Source of the DNA: Sanguinoderma infundibulare
Lineage: Eukaryota > Basidiomycota > Agaricomycetes > Polyporales > Polyporaceae
Assembly (NCBI GenBank): GCA_032821775.1
Contig: JAVLRN010000003.1
Location: forward strand, 372,001 to 436,000
DNA length: 64,000 nucleotides
Direction of reading: 5' to 3'
The position numbers and the translations under genes were made by a program. Shown here piece by piece: positions 10,633-23,065 of the stretch. The notes beneath the pieces were generated by a model, which had not been told where the DNA came from, did not search any database, and worked only from the letters and a program-made list of their open reading frames with translations. Each line of letters starts with the position of its first letter. Positions within the stretch are counted from its first letter, which is position 1.

Positions 10633-12629
10633 TCACGAGTTCAACCCATGCACGCCGCCCTCGATCTGCGCGCTCGCCGTACGCAGCTCGAACCGCACGT
10701 TGCCCGTGCGCACGCCTGCCTGGAGCTCGGACACGCTGCGCACCCCGACGTCCTGCAACGAGTGCTGCAGGCCCGCGTACAGATACGGCAAGAACGCGTG
10801 CACGGTGCCCTTGTCCTGCACGTCGCCCGACACGCCCTGCGCGACCTTCACAGCTGACGACTCGGAGAAATATCGTGTCGTCGCCGCGTTTTCGTGTGTT
10901 GATGGCTTCGCGGGGGCCTTAGATGACCCAGGCCCGGATCCACTGCGCTCCATGGACGCAGAGACGGGCTTGCCCTGCTCCATTGCCTCCTGGATTCGTG
11001 AGACCGTTGAGTACGGCCACGGAAACAAACGGAAGAACAGACGACGACGACGCACAATGCTGCCCATGCCCCGGTACGCCTTGACGCGCTTGCCGTCGTG
11101 CCAGAAGAACTCGCCCGGGGCTTCGGTCGTCCCCGCGAGCAGACCACCCATCATGACAGCTCCAGCCCCAAGTGAGAGCGCTTTGACGATGTGGCCAACG
11201 TTGCTGATACCACCGTCGGCGATGACGGGGACACCAAACTTGCTCGCAAACTCCGCAACGGCGTACACGGCAGTAGCCTGAGGACGACCGACCGCCATGA
11301 CCTCCTGCGTAATACAAATCGAACCAGAACCCATGCCGACACGAAGACCGTCGGCGCCGGCGGCAATAAGGTTCGCCGCTTGCTCACGGGTGACCACGTT
11401 GCCAGCGATCACCTCAAGCTTAGGGAATGTCTCCTTGATCCACCGGATCATCTCGACCTGGAAGATAGAGTTGCCCTGAGAGGAGTCGAGGACGACGATG
11501 TCGAGCCCTGCCTCCATGAGAAGCTTAAGACGCTCCCGGTCAGCAGGACGGGTACCGATGGCGGCGGCTGCATAGAGCTGCTTGCTTTGAGGGTTCTTCG
11601 AGGCCAAAGGGAACGTTTTGTTTTTGAGCAGATCGGAGCGCGCCACAAGGGCGGTGAGACGGCCCTGGGAGTCGACGATCGGAAGCTTTCCCTTCTTGGA
11701 GTCCCGGAGAAGGGTGTTGGCCTCCTGGAGAGTGAGACCTTGGGAACCGGTGACGAGGTTGGTCGTCATTACGTCCTTCAAGGGCATAGAGTGGGACTGG
11801 AACTGGACGTCCCGGTTTGTGACGATACCAACCAGCTTGCCGCCAAGTTTGCCGGTATCTATTAGAGTGTTAGCTAACTGAAAAACATACCCGAGATTGA
11901 GAAATTGAAGATCAGATAGACACAATAGAAGTCCCCAAGTCACGCCGATGAGCGTTAGTTCGGAAGAACGAAGGTTGTAATGTTAGATATCATCACTATG
12001 TACTGCGGTCTAGAGCCATGAAAAGCTCTCGAGACATACGAGGTCGCCAAGAGTCGTGGTAATACAGTAGGTCGCAGGGAAACGCGAGAAAACAAAGCTC
12101 ACCAGTGATGGGGATACCAGCGAATCCAAGTCGTTCCTTCACGTCCAATACGTCCTCCACAAGGTGATTCGGGCTAAGGACGACCGGCTCGTTGATGAAC
12201 CCGTTCTCGTGCCGTTTCACGGCGCGAACCATGGCCGCCTGGGACTCCGGAGACTGGTTGTGATGGATGACACCAATGCCGCCAAGGAGCTGAAAAGGAC
12301 AGGAGACGTCGGACACGCCCGGACGCGGGTCAGCGATGGCAGCTTACCGCAAGCGCGATAGCCATATCGCTCTCCGTGACGGTGTCCATGGGCGAGCTCA
12401 TGAAGGGGGTCTTGAGGACGACGTTGCGCGTGATGCGGCTCTCGGTGCTGACCTCCTGCGCGCCGAAGTCGATCTTGCCCGGGAGGAGGAGGAAGTCGTT
12501 GTACGTGAGCCCGCCGTGGACGCGCGAGTCCATGAGGTCGGCGACATAGAGCCCATCGGAGCGTTCGTAGCTCTTCAGGACCTCTACTGCCTTCGCTGGG
12601 TCGAGGGTCTCGTTGGCGTTGGCGGGCAT
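10633..12629 (-). CDS. Inosine-5'-monophosphate dehydrogenase
   Basis: IMPDH catalyses IMP + NAD+ -> XMP, the committed step of guanine nucleotide synthesis in the cytosol. The start at 12629 gives [18 protein letters not shown], then [20 protein letters not shown] and [18 protein letters not shown]. Across a 60-bp intron the frame continues as [12 protein letters not shown]. The CBS-pair (Bateman) region runs from about [13 protein letters not shown] through [13 protein letters not shown] and [16 protein letters not shown], interrupted by an intron of about 245 bp near 11.86-12.10 kb. Catalytic features are [17 protein letters not shown], the loop [12 protein letters not shown] with the active Cys, [28 protein letters not shown] and YRGMGS. 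The flap region continues after another short intron and the protein ends [11 protein letters not shown]. The length of about 545 residues is typical. No break is visible. Confidence 0.96.
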
Positions 12630-14202
12630 GGTGGTGGGGTGGGCAAGAGATTGCCAGACTCTGCATTTTTTGAGCGGCCGCACTTGAGACAAATTTCGGG
12701 CGGAGCTTACTCATCAGGCGCTAGGTTCTCTACTCCGACTAACCCAGTTGACCCTGGACTAGGGTTAGGAGTACAGCGCTTGCGGCACCGTATACGCGTG
12801 CTTTCCTGCAGGACCCAAGTCCAACAGGCCTACACGCTGCCTACACGTAATTCAGACCGCACACCCAGTACTTGTTTAGATCTAAAGTACGTGAAAGTGT
12901 AATTTCAGCGCACGTTACAAGCGAGCACCACTAGTAATCGCGATGCACGCACCTTAGCTTGTCACGGTGTTTCGTATGATGAAGCAGCCTGCACGCGAGT
13001 TCCTTGTGCGGGACACTTCTTTGAGCAATGCCCATGCTGATGGTATTCGAGAATCAGATGGTAGCCCATTGGTCCCCAATCTTTCGATGGGGCCTCCGTC
13101 GTGAATCTAAATGCCCTGGGCCTAGCGCAGTAGCTGGCCGATAGTACCCTCCCTATATATAGGCTCAGTCGCCGTCCCGATAATTGTGGAAGGGCTCCTG
13201 GAGTTCGTGTGGATTTGAAGTACTTGCTAGCCCGTTGGCACAGAGAGCCCAAAGCTGAAAGTTGAATGAAGGGAAGGAAAGACGGAGGCGGACGGCCACT
13301 AGGAAGCACTGCGGCGTTGTGCGTGTACAAGATTGAGGCCTTCGAAGGGGCGGACGTCAGTCGGGAACTTGCGAGGCAGATGATGAACCTTGATAATATA
13401 TCGTGCTCTGCTTCTAAAAGAGAAGGAGAGTATGGAAGAACGGTAGTCCGGAAGCGGGAGCCAGAGACTTCCAGTAGCAAATGTAGAGTCCTGGATCGTG
13501 CGCACGACAAACGATGGAGTGGCCGCCTCAGGACTGAGGTAATCGCGCGTTGTGCGGCGTACAGCGGAACGAGCATTGTGCCTGCCATAAACGGTCGCAT
13601 GGCATCCTGATGATGGGCAGTGACTAGATCTAGAACAGTGCATTATTCGTTTCTACCTCACTCGGCTAAATCACCCCGAACATATTAATCGTACGTGGCG
13701 ATGTCAGTTGTATCATTGGTATCTAGTGTAGCGTTATGTTGTTCGTCACTACTTCGCTTCGCTTTGCCTCTGCTTTCATTTTACGAACACATGTCCGCAT
13801 GCCTTTCTCTCATGTATGTCCCGATATGCCAACGTACTATGCTTTTCATCCTCGGGTTCGATCAGCTCGGTGTTTGCATAGCTGACAAATGACAGATGTA
13901 GGTTTGGCCTGGGAGAACAGTCGTGCTTCTCTGTTATGTATGTCCTGGAAAGCAAACCTTCTTACGAATTGCGGCATGCAAGGTTTGAGGCAATACTGAT
14001 GTCTATCAGCTACCAGCCGCCTTCGCAGACACAAGAGGGTGCCATCGCGCAAGCTCTTCTCGCCCACGACCACCTCCATCCCTTCTTCGTTCTCACCAGT
14101 GCCTGCCGACTATCTCGTTCCCCATGGCCAAATCCCCTCTGATGTTACTTGTGACTTTATTCACAGGGAAAGAGACTGGAAGATCGCCTCGTGCGTTGAA
14201 GC
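12630..14202. other. Intergenic region, no supported gene
   Basis: Several overlapping frames of 100-200 codons occur around 12.96-13.64 kb, but they lie on both strands at once and show no recognisable domain. I treat them as chance. The right part (13.7-14.2 kb) is T/C-rich, as expected for a promoter region upstream of the F-box gene. Confidence 0.4.
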
Positions 14203-15548
14203 ATGCCCGGGGGCCCAACAGAAGTGAGCATTTTCTTTACCATAGCTTCGCTGTGCGTTACGCTCACACAGGTTACAGTACGTCTTGAAGCCGCTCCTCG
14301 TCCTACCATACAGCAACTGCCTATCGAGCTCTGGCTCGAGATCCTCAACTTCGTCCATGACAAGCGCGCTCTGGCACGATGCATGCGGGTCAATCGCACT
14401 TTCTGCAGCATCGCCGAACCCCTCCTGTACCACACCATCCCCCTCCGAGGAGACCGTGCCATGTTCCTGTTCACCAGGTCACTGGAATCATGTTCCGGGC
14501 GCAAACAGTTCGTAGTCGCGGTGCACGCGACAGAGCTGGACATCCGATATCATACCCCCCGCGCCTTCCTGCCTTCCCTCCATCACTTGCGCTACCTAAC
14601 GCTCATGTCAGACCCCGAATGCCCGTCGAAACGCACCTGCGACGACGTCCTCGCCATGCGCTTCCCGGCCCTGCGCGGGTTCGTGACAAACCTGCCCATC
14701 ACCGCGATGGGCGTCCTCGCCAGCTTCCTGGACGCCCACGAAGACCTGGTCGAGCTCGATGTGGGCCAGTCGCACTTCGTTCTTGGAGGTGGATCGAGCT
14801 CTGGAGACATCCCCTCCGAGAGGCCAAAACTCCCCCTCGCCTCTCTCCGCGTCCTTGGCTACCGCTCTCCGTTCTTGTCAGACGAAAGGACCCGGACGGC
14901 GCAGGCCCAGGCTCCCGCTCCCGCGCCCGCGGCCAACCTCACGCACCTGCACAGGCCGACGTGCAGCGGCCCGGAGCTGAACCTCATCGTCCGCCACGTC
15001 CCTCTCCTCGTCAGCTTGCGGGTCGGGTCGAATATGGGCGGATGGCGCATGCATTGGTCTCTGGACGACGTCGCTAGCCAGTTTCCCCGTCTTCGGTTCC
15101 TCCAGGTGGACATGATCCAGGTGAGCGTCATATTGTAAATTCCCCAATTGACGCATCACCTACCGTTTACTTTTTTATGTCCGCGATGCGATGCTCATCA
15201 TACGGCGTCCAGGGTGACGCACCCGCTCTGAGCACGAACGTGGTCGACTGGACCAAGGACCGTGGCGACGTCCCTCGCCGACTCCCATCCGAGCGTCGAC
15301 GCCTGACCGTCGCGTGGATGTACACCGATTGGAAGCGGTGCCGGGTCTCGGTGGATTGGGCGGATGCGTGGGACAAATACTTGGACAAGGCGGCGATCGA
15401 GGTCCTGCGGACGTGGGGCGACATCGTCGGGCAGGTTACTTACCGGCACACGGGGATCCCGCTCACGACGTTGAGGTTGCAGAGCTTCGGCAGGATCGTC
15501 CAGACGGAAGTGATCGACCGGCGGGACGATCATTGGAAGCGGGTATGA
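14203..15548 (+). CDS. F-box domain protein
   Basis: F-box proteins recruit substrates to SCF ubiquitin ligases through Skp1. The model starts at ATG 14203 (MPGGPTE), skips a 50-bp intron and continues as VTVRLEAAPRPTIQQLPIELW. It then shows the F-box core (LPIELWLEILNFVHDKRALARCMRVNRTF, followed by EPLLYHTIPL). This LYHT(I)xL ending is characteristic of the large Agaricomycete F-box families. The following 250 residues contain Leu-rich stretches (HHLRYLTLMS, LASLRVLGYRS, FPRLRFLQVDM), likely a degenerate substrate-binding repeat region. A roughly 90-bp intron after 15121 (MIQ|GDAPALST) joins to the last exon, which ends at TGA 15548 (DDHWKRV). The substrate is unknown. Confidence 0.75.
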
Positions 15549-16317
15549 TTATGTGGACTCGGTTCAGCTGTGTGTTTTTTATTCAGTGTTTCCCGTCGAT
15601 GATCTATGATAATTTGCATGGCAGCTTGGAAATCGGAACTCACTATTTCTTGGAGGAAGAGCGAAAGTCGAATTACACCCACCAGAACTGTCGCCACCCA
15701 TAGCCCTCTCGTCGCCGCCAGGGGAGCTAATATCGTTGTTGGACACGCTAACCAGGAAGTGAGCCATACCAAACCGTGGAGAACAAAGAGGACGGTTACT
15801 TTCCTAGGTGTCCGCTTGATAGCAGTTTTTATGTGTAACGGTACCTGCGCAGAGCATCGATCTGAATCACTCAGTACAGCCTTCGGCTGAGTTAGCGGCA
15901 TTTACATCTATTGTCAACTTTGCAAATACCACGCACCGCAGCTAGCATCAGACGAAGATGACAGTGTGCATCACGCAGCCTGCGTCCGCGAGTCGCCACT
16001 CAGATGTTCGCAGGAAAGCTCCAACTATTGCAGACAGTCCGTCAGACGTGTACATTATAGCGATAATATACAGCAGAAAGCAGGGCGAGGGGCGAGGGGC
16101 GAGGGTCGAGGATACAGCGATTGCACGGGTGTGGATGTACGAGGTATGGGGTCAGACGTGACGGCGGAGATGATGCACTGAAAGCAATCCATGCAAGAAA
16201 GCATCTACAGCGAAGACATATGGTCGGAGCCACACGGGCCGACAAGGTTCGCCAGCGGCCCGCGGGGAGGGTAGCGCAAGGGAGTGATAAAGTAAGCAAG
16301 AAAAAAAGAGGACACGG
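15549..16317. other. Intergenic region between convergent genes
   Basis: No gene is supported. It is the shared 3' flank of the F-box gene (+) and the J-domain gene (-). A GAGGGGCGAGG-type short repeat lies near 16085-16110. Confidence 0.4.
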
Positions 16318-18758
16318 CTAGTGGAAGCCTGGCGGGCTGTAGTGGAACTGGAAGCCGCCGCCACCGCCGGGGAAGCCCTGTTGGAAGAACTGCGCGAACC
16401 CTCCGGGGAAGCCTCCTTGGAACGGGTTGCCGCCCTGGTTCGCCGTCGGGTCGTTCGGGTCGTCGCCGTTGTCGTACCGTTGACGAAGTTCTGGGAGATG
16501 ATGTCAAGACAAAGGATAGGACTACGGGGGTCGCAAGTGGGAGCTTACCCGAATCGTTGAGCACCTCGTACGCCTCGTTGACAGCAGCCATCTTCGCCTC
16601 ACTCCCGCCTTTGTCCGGGTGTGCTTTCAAAACTGCTTTGCGGCTGATAGAGGATCGATCAGGTCCGGTGCCCAATTGCAAGTCAGAAACGCACGGTGCA
16701 CTCACTATGCCTTCTTGATTGTTTTCGTGTCCGCATCCCGCGCAACGCCAAGGACCTTGTAGTAATCCTTCTGCTTCGACTGCTTCAGAAGCTTCTGCGC
16801 CTTCACCAGCCGTTGGTGGATCTGCCGTAACACAATAAAGGCATCGCATCAATCTCCTGAAACACACTAACGTGCAAAGACGGGAATAAGACACGCACCT
16901 CGCGATCCTTCCGCCCGCTCGCCTCGAAGGCGCGTTCGAGCACCCTGACGGCCTCCTCCCACTCCTCCCGCTTGAACAGCGCCTCTGCCATCCCGATCGC
17001 CCCGTCTGCATCGTCCCCCCGCCCCTCCATCTCCAGTAGCTCTCCACACCACTGCTCGCCCTTCGTGGCCTGACCCGTCTTGACGTGCGCGCGACAGAGC
17101 GCCTTCAGTATGATGGCGCGTCGAGGCGACGCGCGCATCGGGTCTGGCATCTGGATCTGGGGGTGGAGCTCGAGTGTGTCGCGCGTGACGTGCTCGGCGA
17201 GCGCGGCGTCGAACTTTGCCGCGAAGCCGTCTGAGCCGTCGGGAGACGAGCCGAGGAGGAGCTTCATGATTCCGCGCCAGTCCTCGGACTGGAGAGACTT
17301 GTCGAGCGCCTTGAAGCTCTTGTCGAACGCCTTGATGAGCCGGTGCATCTTGAGGCATTTCGGCGAGTCCGGGTCGTAGTGCATACATTGCTTCAATGAT
17401 GACATCGCGGGCGAGGTCGGGTCGGTGGGGGAGTTGTAGGGGAAGAGGAAGTAGCCGAGTCGCGCGGATTTCATCGATATTTGGGTCGTCGCGGTCGTTA
17501 GTTGTGCGAGTCGTCTGCGAGCGCGCTCAGACGAACATGTCGACTTGGAGAGGAGACGGGTATAGCACTCACGAAAGGTCTGCCACGGCACTCTCGATAT
17601 CACCAGCCGCGATGGCACAGTCGGCCCTCTGTTGTCTGATTCTGGCCGAATGGGATGCGGTGGCAAGAGCCGACGACGCGGCCTCTACGCATGCCTGCCA
17701 GAGCTTGGCACGGATCGCCTGCCCAACCTTCTTGCTCGCGACCTCGCCGTCAGTGATGGCCATCATCACCTCCTGCGAGCCGCTGTCGCCTTTGACCTTG
17801 GTGGTGTATTTGCGGAGCGCATCGCGGGCGTCGGGGAAGCGGCCCTCCTTGGTGAAGATGCGGGCCTTCATGAGGTTCGCCTTGTCGAAGGTGTCGTTCG
17901 TGAGCGCGAGGACATGGTCGAAGTCGGCGAGGGCGGAAGAGTAACGGCCGGCGGAGTAGTAGGCCGTCGCGCGCTTGTAAAATAGCAGGTACTCGGGCGC
18001 GCCCTCTGTTTTGTTCTCGTCAGCAACGCATGTCCACATGAAAAACAAAGCCTAGCCCGTGAACAACGTGGGGTGTATGGGAGTCGCCTGTGCAATATGC
18101 GCATAAACGAACGGAGATCCACCAAATGACTGACGCATCCCGTACTCTGGCAGTATGTCGTCGGCGTGCCAACGATGTTCATACCAAGAGAAGACCATGT
18201 CTAGGGAGCCCCAGCGGTCTACACCAGCATGGGACGTCGGAGACATTGCATGCTGCTTATACACGGTGCGGAAAGCGAGTCGGGTATACAGACCGCCTGC
18301 ATAACAGCATATATGCGCCAAACTGTGAGCCACTTTAACCCCAGGCGGGACGGCCGCAGCAGTAAGCGCCCGTGGTACCATCCTCCTACACCGTCGTCCG
18401 GAACACGTCCGTACGTAGACTGAGGTGGCGTAGGACTCCTCAACTTTGCACCTCGGCAAAACACGCCTTCCTCTACCTCTCCGTACCGCGCCGAACAATA
18501 AACCCCGGCCTCCATACCATTCGCTGCACCGAGAAGAACGACTGGATGGAATTGCTCACCTATTGCCTCCGAGTACGCCTTTGCAGCATCATTGAACTGA
18601 CCAGCGGTCAGTAGCGCATCTGCCCGGGTGATGAGAGGGATGAGTTCCTCGGGGTACAAAGACGAGCCGGATATGTGCTGTTGCTGCGCCTTGGCGTGGT
18701 ATACAATGCCGACCAGGAGGAGCAGGAGGAGTTGGAGAAGTTGTAACCGTAGGAGCAT
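16318..18758 (-). CDS. ER-lumen TPR/J-domain co-chaperone, DNAJC3 (P58IPK)-like
   Basis: Members of this family bind unfolded proteins through TPR repeats in the ER and pass them to BiP through a C-terminal J domain. Exon 1 (18560-18758) encodes a strong signal peptide (LLRLQLLQLLLLLLVGIVYHAKA) and the first TPR helices (RADALLTAGQFNDAAKAYSEAI). An unusually long intron (18006-18559, 554 bp) is followed by TPR segments: YKRATAYYSAGRYSSALADF, KARIFTKEGRFPDARDALRK, QQRADCAIAAGDIESAVADL, ALKQCMHYDPDS-like, AEALFKREEWEEAVRVLERAF. The J domain follows, with KDYYKVLGVARDADTKTIK, an intron, KAHPDKGGSEAKMAAVNEAY with the HPD motif, and YEVLNDS. The C-terminus is Gly/Phe-rich and ends FQFHYSPPGFH. There is no obvious KDEL signal, as in other DNAJC3 proteins. 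Several 55-60 bp introns are present. Confidence 0.88.
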
Positions 18759-19388
18759 TGCGATTGCCTGCTAGCCAGAGACGGGGCAGAGAGTGTGGGG
18801 AGTAAACAGCGCCAGCCAAGGCCTGCAGTCCAGGAGTCCGAGTTCAAGTTCGAGTTGCCAGTGCACTGCCAAATTCGGACAGGACACGTTGGCCATCGTC
18901 GCGTGGCACGTGACCGGGTCACACATTCTGTTCCGCTGCTTCCGGGTCACACTCCAAGTCCGAAGACTCTGCAGTGGACCACCATCATTGTCCCACAGGG
19001 AGTCTGCCTACTTATATGCACTTCCGATGGACCCTCGTGCGACGACGTACATGCTCACGTAGCCTAGGGGACTCACTATTCGCATGCCAATCCGGCGTGG
19101 GCGCAAGCCTTGCAAACATGAGCGAGGCTGGTTGATCGGGATTAGAGCTTGCTGGCGCTAGCTAGCGGTGCTGGAGTTCGCAATGAGAGGAGTTTGGCGA
19201 GGAGGAGCTAGATGGGGGTGGGGACTCGCAATCTGTCGAGGATTTGCTTGGCGACACTATGACCGACAACAATGATGAGTTCCAGTTCCTGGTATACGAT
19301 TCCTGATATATGATATAGTATAAAGGGTAAACGAGTGCGCACGCAATCGTAACGCGGAACAACTAAGCCGCAACACGACGCGCCCGCG
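18759..19388. other. Intergenic region, no gene seen
   Basis: No supported gene. It holds the upstream region of the J-domain gene and the 3' flank of the kinase-like gene. Confidence 0.4.
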
Positions 19389-21374
19389 CTACAGTCTGTC
19401 GGCCATATCATCATCGTGCTCCGCACAAATAAGACCATAGTCCTCCACGCCTTCCACCCACCCGGCCTTCGCCAGATGCAGCGGGTACCTCACCTCGCCC
19501 TCGGCCCCAGCCCAGTCAAAGTCGAGGATCCGCGTCAGCTCCCCGACGTCCGCGTCCGCGTCCGCACTATTTGCGATCAGGATGTTCGGCGGTCGGATGT
19601 CACCATGGACGAGCTTGTTGTCATGCAGGACCTTCAGTGCCTCCTGCACCTTCGCACGGACAGCCGGAGGGACCCCGTCTGGGTACTTGGCTCCCGCCGT
19701 CTCGCCCTCAATGTACTCCATGACCACCATCTTGCGCGGCCCCGTTCCCCCGCCCGGCACCTCGTCCTCGGGCCAGATGGGGCCGTAGTACAGCAGCATG
19801 GGCGCGAGCCCCCGCTTCGCAAGCAGCCGGTGCGCCTCCTCGCCGTAACGCTCGACAAACTTGACGACGAACTGCCGCTCGTCCTCGCAGCTCTTGACGA
19901 GGAACGTGACGCAGGACGGTTCCGCGCCCTTGAGCGGCAGCACGTACCGGAAGCGCACTCGCTGGCCGTTGAGCTGGAACGACGTTGCCAACGGGAAGAA
20001 CCTGCTCAGCTCGTCGTTCTTGTCGACGACCAGCTCATCGTAGTACTTTCTCAAGCCCGCGATGCCAAGTTTGAGCGAGTGGAACATGCGGGCGAGGGCG
20101 AGCGTGCGGTGGTCGTCGATCACGCGGCTGTGGCCGATCCACACGTAGTCCGTCAGGCGATGGACGATCGGACCGGTGGTGAAAATCGCGCCGCAGACGG
20201 CCAGCCAGGGGCCGGCGATGGCGATAATGAACGAGGGACAGAAGCATGCATCCGCCAGCGCCTGCAGTTTGTTCCTGGATGAGGACAGGAAAGGTAGACA
20301 TCGATCGAGACACGTACCTTTCGGTGTTTGGCGGTCCAAAATTCAACGTAGGAGAACGATCCCTGAACGGATGGCTCACCGCTCTGGCCAAGCTCGCCCT
20401 TCTCCTCCATAACGGCCAGTCCTGCGGCTTCGTATGGTGTGGAAGCACGATGGTGAGAGATGAAGTGGTCTGGAACGGTCTTGTTGCGGTTCACAGGTTG
20501 ATCGATGACCGCATCGAGGAGATCCCTGAGCTTGTCACGAGTTTCGGTACGAAGCTTTTCGCTAGTCGCGATCTTGGAGGCGTAGGTCATGAAGCTTGCA
20601 GTCGCTCGAACGACCTCTTCGTCAACCAACAACGCGTCGTTCTGCACGTCAGCAGCAAATTTGGCGAAGACATGGTGGTAGATCTCGACGGGCGGGGCCA
20701 GCGGGTTCCAGCCTTTTGTGCCATATCGCCCGTCGAGAATGGGATGAGGACCGTCCTGATGCGTTTGGTAATTGCGTGGCTGTGTGCTGACTGAAGGCGA
20801 TGGTCGATCGGTCACGTTCAACGCTTTGGTGAACCCTGCGGGAGAATTAGAACTGCAAACGACCACAACGCAAGACCACGCACGGTGCTGAAGTTCCGCT
20901 AGGGTGTCCCGTGCTTCTTCCTGAGCTGTCGGCGGCTCCGGAGCCCGGGTGGGACGGTGTATGCTTGCGACCAGCGCCGTTCGCTTGGCTGCACGATCAT
21001 CTCGCCCGCCGAATAACGTGTCGAGTGTGTCATCCTCGTAGTCGCAGAGATCTTCGCAAAACGTTAGGGGCTTCCAATCCGACTCAACCAGTTTCTCGAG
21101 GAGCGCCTCTCGACCTAGTTGGTTTTTCAACAAGAACTCGCGGGGCTGTTACAAGAATCACTGGTCACCATCCCAAGAATCCTTTGCGTAGAATTCGGGG
21201 GCGACTGACCTTATATAACATCAGATGACTGATGTGGACGTTCAGTTCCTGAGCCACCTGGACACAGAAATCGTAGATGGAGGTGTCGCGAGTAGATTCG
21301 AAGCGCACTGCCCGCTGATTGACCTTCCCGCTCTCGACGACCCAGACAGAGACATAAATGGAGTTAACGTTCAT
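19389..21374 (-). CDS. Divergent protein kinase-like protein with possible Crinkler-like N-terminus
   Basis: The start is ATG 21374 (MNVNSIYVSVWVVESGKV). The first exon encodes about 57 residues that look ubiquitin-like and end HLMLYK. After a short intron the frame reads PREFLLKNQLGREALLEKL and FCEDLCDYEDDTLDTLFGG, then a middle region from about 20.84 to 20.31 kb. The C-terminal third is a kinase fold: KSCEDERQFVVKFVERYGEEAHRLL (candidate Lys), MVVMEYIEGET (hinge), LHDNKLVHGDIRPPNIL in place of HRDxxxxN, and ILDFDWAG in place of DFG. It ends DMADRL at 19389. This HGD/DFDWAG kinase type is abundant in Agaricomycetes and in Crinkler-type proteins. The Crinkler N-terminal assignment is inference. 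Catalytic activity is possible, because Asp, Asn and the metal-binding Asp are all kept. Introns split the gene at about 21.21-21.14, 20.89-20.84 and 20.31-20.27 kb. Confidence 0.7.
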
Positions 21375-21386
21375 GTGGAGAAGAAA

Positions 21387-21423
21387 GGTGGTGGTGGTGG
21401 TGGTGGTGGTGGTGGTGGTGGTG
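21387..21423. repeat. (GGT)n microsatellite
   Basis: An uninterrupted GGT/GTG trinucleotide run of about 12 units lies just upstream of the kinase-like gene's start codon. Confidence 0.9.
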
Positions 21424-21579
21424 TAAACGATAAAGCTGAGAGATGGTTGGGGAACAGACTCGCCACCGTCGCTCTTTGTTTGGCCGTTGTTTGGTCGAGT
21501 TGTCAGCGTTTACCGGCCCGTGATACCGGGTGCAGTGGCGCGTATATCAGCGCTTCAGCAGTGGCTTCGTGGTACACCA

Positions 21580-21845
21580 CATCAGCAAAAGTGCAGAACA
21601 CATCAGCAAAAGTGCAGAACGCGCGGGCTTCAACAGGCGTGAACCCACTTAAGTACGCTCCTTGGAATCGGCCCAATTTTCGGCCACAAACCTAAGGAGT
21701 TTACTCGAATCTCGCTAAAACCTGCCTGAGCCCATTTGAGGTGCCGGAAGCACATTTCAAGCTGTGTGGGCCTGTTTGAGCCAATTCAAGCCAATTGACG
21801 CAATTGAACAGCGTGATTGGGAGCAATTGGGCAGATTGCGTGCCA
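21580..21845. repeat. Diverged direct repeat, left copy
   Basis: This block of about 265 bp shares an ordered series of words with 22810-23065: GCGGGCTT-AACAGGCGTGA, TTTTCGGCCACAAA, GAGTTTACTC, GCCTGAGCCC, GAAGCACA, AATTGACGCAAT. It opens with a 21-bp tandem duplication (CATCAGCAAAAGTGCAGAAC). The spacing of 1.2 kb suggests remnants of the two ends of an old mobile element. Confidence 0.5.
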
Positions 21846-22809
21846 GTGGGGGCACACATGTACAAATCGGACAAATCTACAATACAATAATTAGCTGGTA
21901 TATTCAGATGTATATATGCGGCGTGCAATCGCAATAGTGAACATTGAATTAAATTATATTGCAGCTCTACTACGCATACATGCATATAGGATGGCACAAA
22001 TACAGGAAGTATGACAAGGGGGCGGCATGGTGCCACTTGGGAAGAGGGCACTCACCGGGCTCAGAATGCATCCCAGAAGAATGATGAGCGTGCACTGACA
22101 TACCTTGGTTGTCTACAGGGCATCCTCACGGAAGGAAATGGACATACCTGATACAACAACAAGTGGTAGGAAACTCACCTTGCCTTGGACGTGTGAAAAA
22201 GATACTTACGATGCACATATAAGCAGCACCGGCGCTCGGACCTACCAGTAGTGCGGCCAGGATTAGATGGACTCGAAGAAACTACACACCTTACTGTACC
22301 CCGAGAGCAATGCTAGAGTCAGAGGGGTCGAGAGGAGAGGAGAGAGAGGTGGGGGTTGAGGTCGAAGGTGCAATGATGCAAGTTTGGGGATGGGCGACCA
22401 GTTTTATGGGGCAGGACAAAGGTACGTCATACATCAGGGTGCCGAGCCAAATCGGGAGGCACCTCGGCCAAATCGGGAGGAGCCTCGGACATCGGGCGGC
22501 TGCCTCCGCGTCGTGGATGCCCCCGCGAGCGTCAGTCTTGGCCCACAAGTAATAACAGTGCAGACATTTGAACGACCTTATTTCTATCAAGTATGGCTTG
22601 TTAGTGAGCCTCAGAAAGTACATAGATACTCAAATTGAGCGCCTTCGCACCCATAAGAGTAGGATTTGTCCTGAGCAATTCTGTCAGACCCGACCTCTCT
22701 GGCAAATTGAGCTCAATCAGCCATACAATGATCAATCGGCTCCAATTGTGTGTGAGTACAAGTTGCCCAATTTGGGGCCCCAGACCCGATTGGCTCAATC
22801 TGAGCCGAG
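21846..22809. other. Interior of the diverged repeat pair, no gene seen
   Basis: AT-richer sequence with no recognised protein. A short tandem motif (AAATCGGGAGG) repeats around 22450-22480. Confidence 0.35.
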
Positions 22810-23065
22810 CATTTTGCACTTTTGCTGATGCAGGCGGGCTTGAACAGGCGTGATTGTACTCAAGTACACTCCTGTCAATTGTCCCATTTTTCGGCCACAA
22901 AGCTGACCAGTTTACTCATCTCCCGTTCATACACGCCTGAGCCCGATTTGGCTGCCTGAAGCACACTTGATGCGGCGTAGGCCCATTGCAGCCAAATCAA
23001 GCGAATTGACGCAATGGCACGGGGTGATTGGTTTAGCTTGGGTTAATTGGGTTCGAACGGATACG
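22810..23065. repeat. Diverged direct repeat, right copy
   Basis: Partner of 21580-21845 with the same word order. Identity is moderate and broken by indels, so the pair is old. Confidence 0.5.

Noticed and set aside
12962..13643. Overlapping frames of 114-212 codons on both strands
   Set aside because: They mirror each other on opposite strands, have no domain, and lack a sensible splice or start context.
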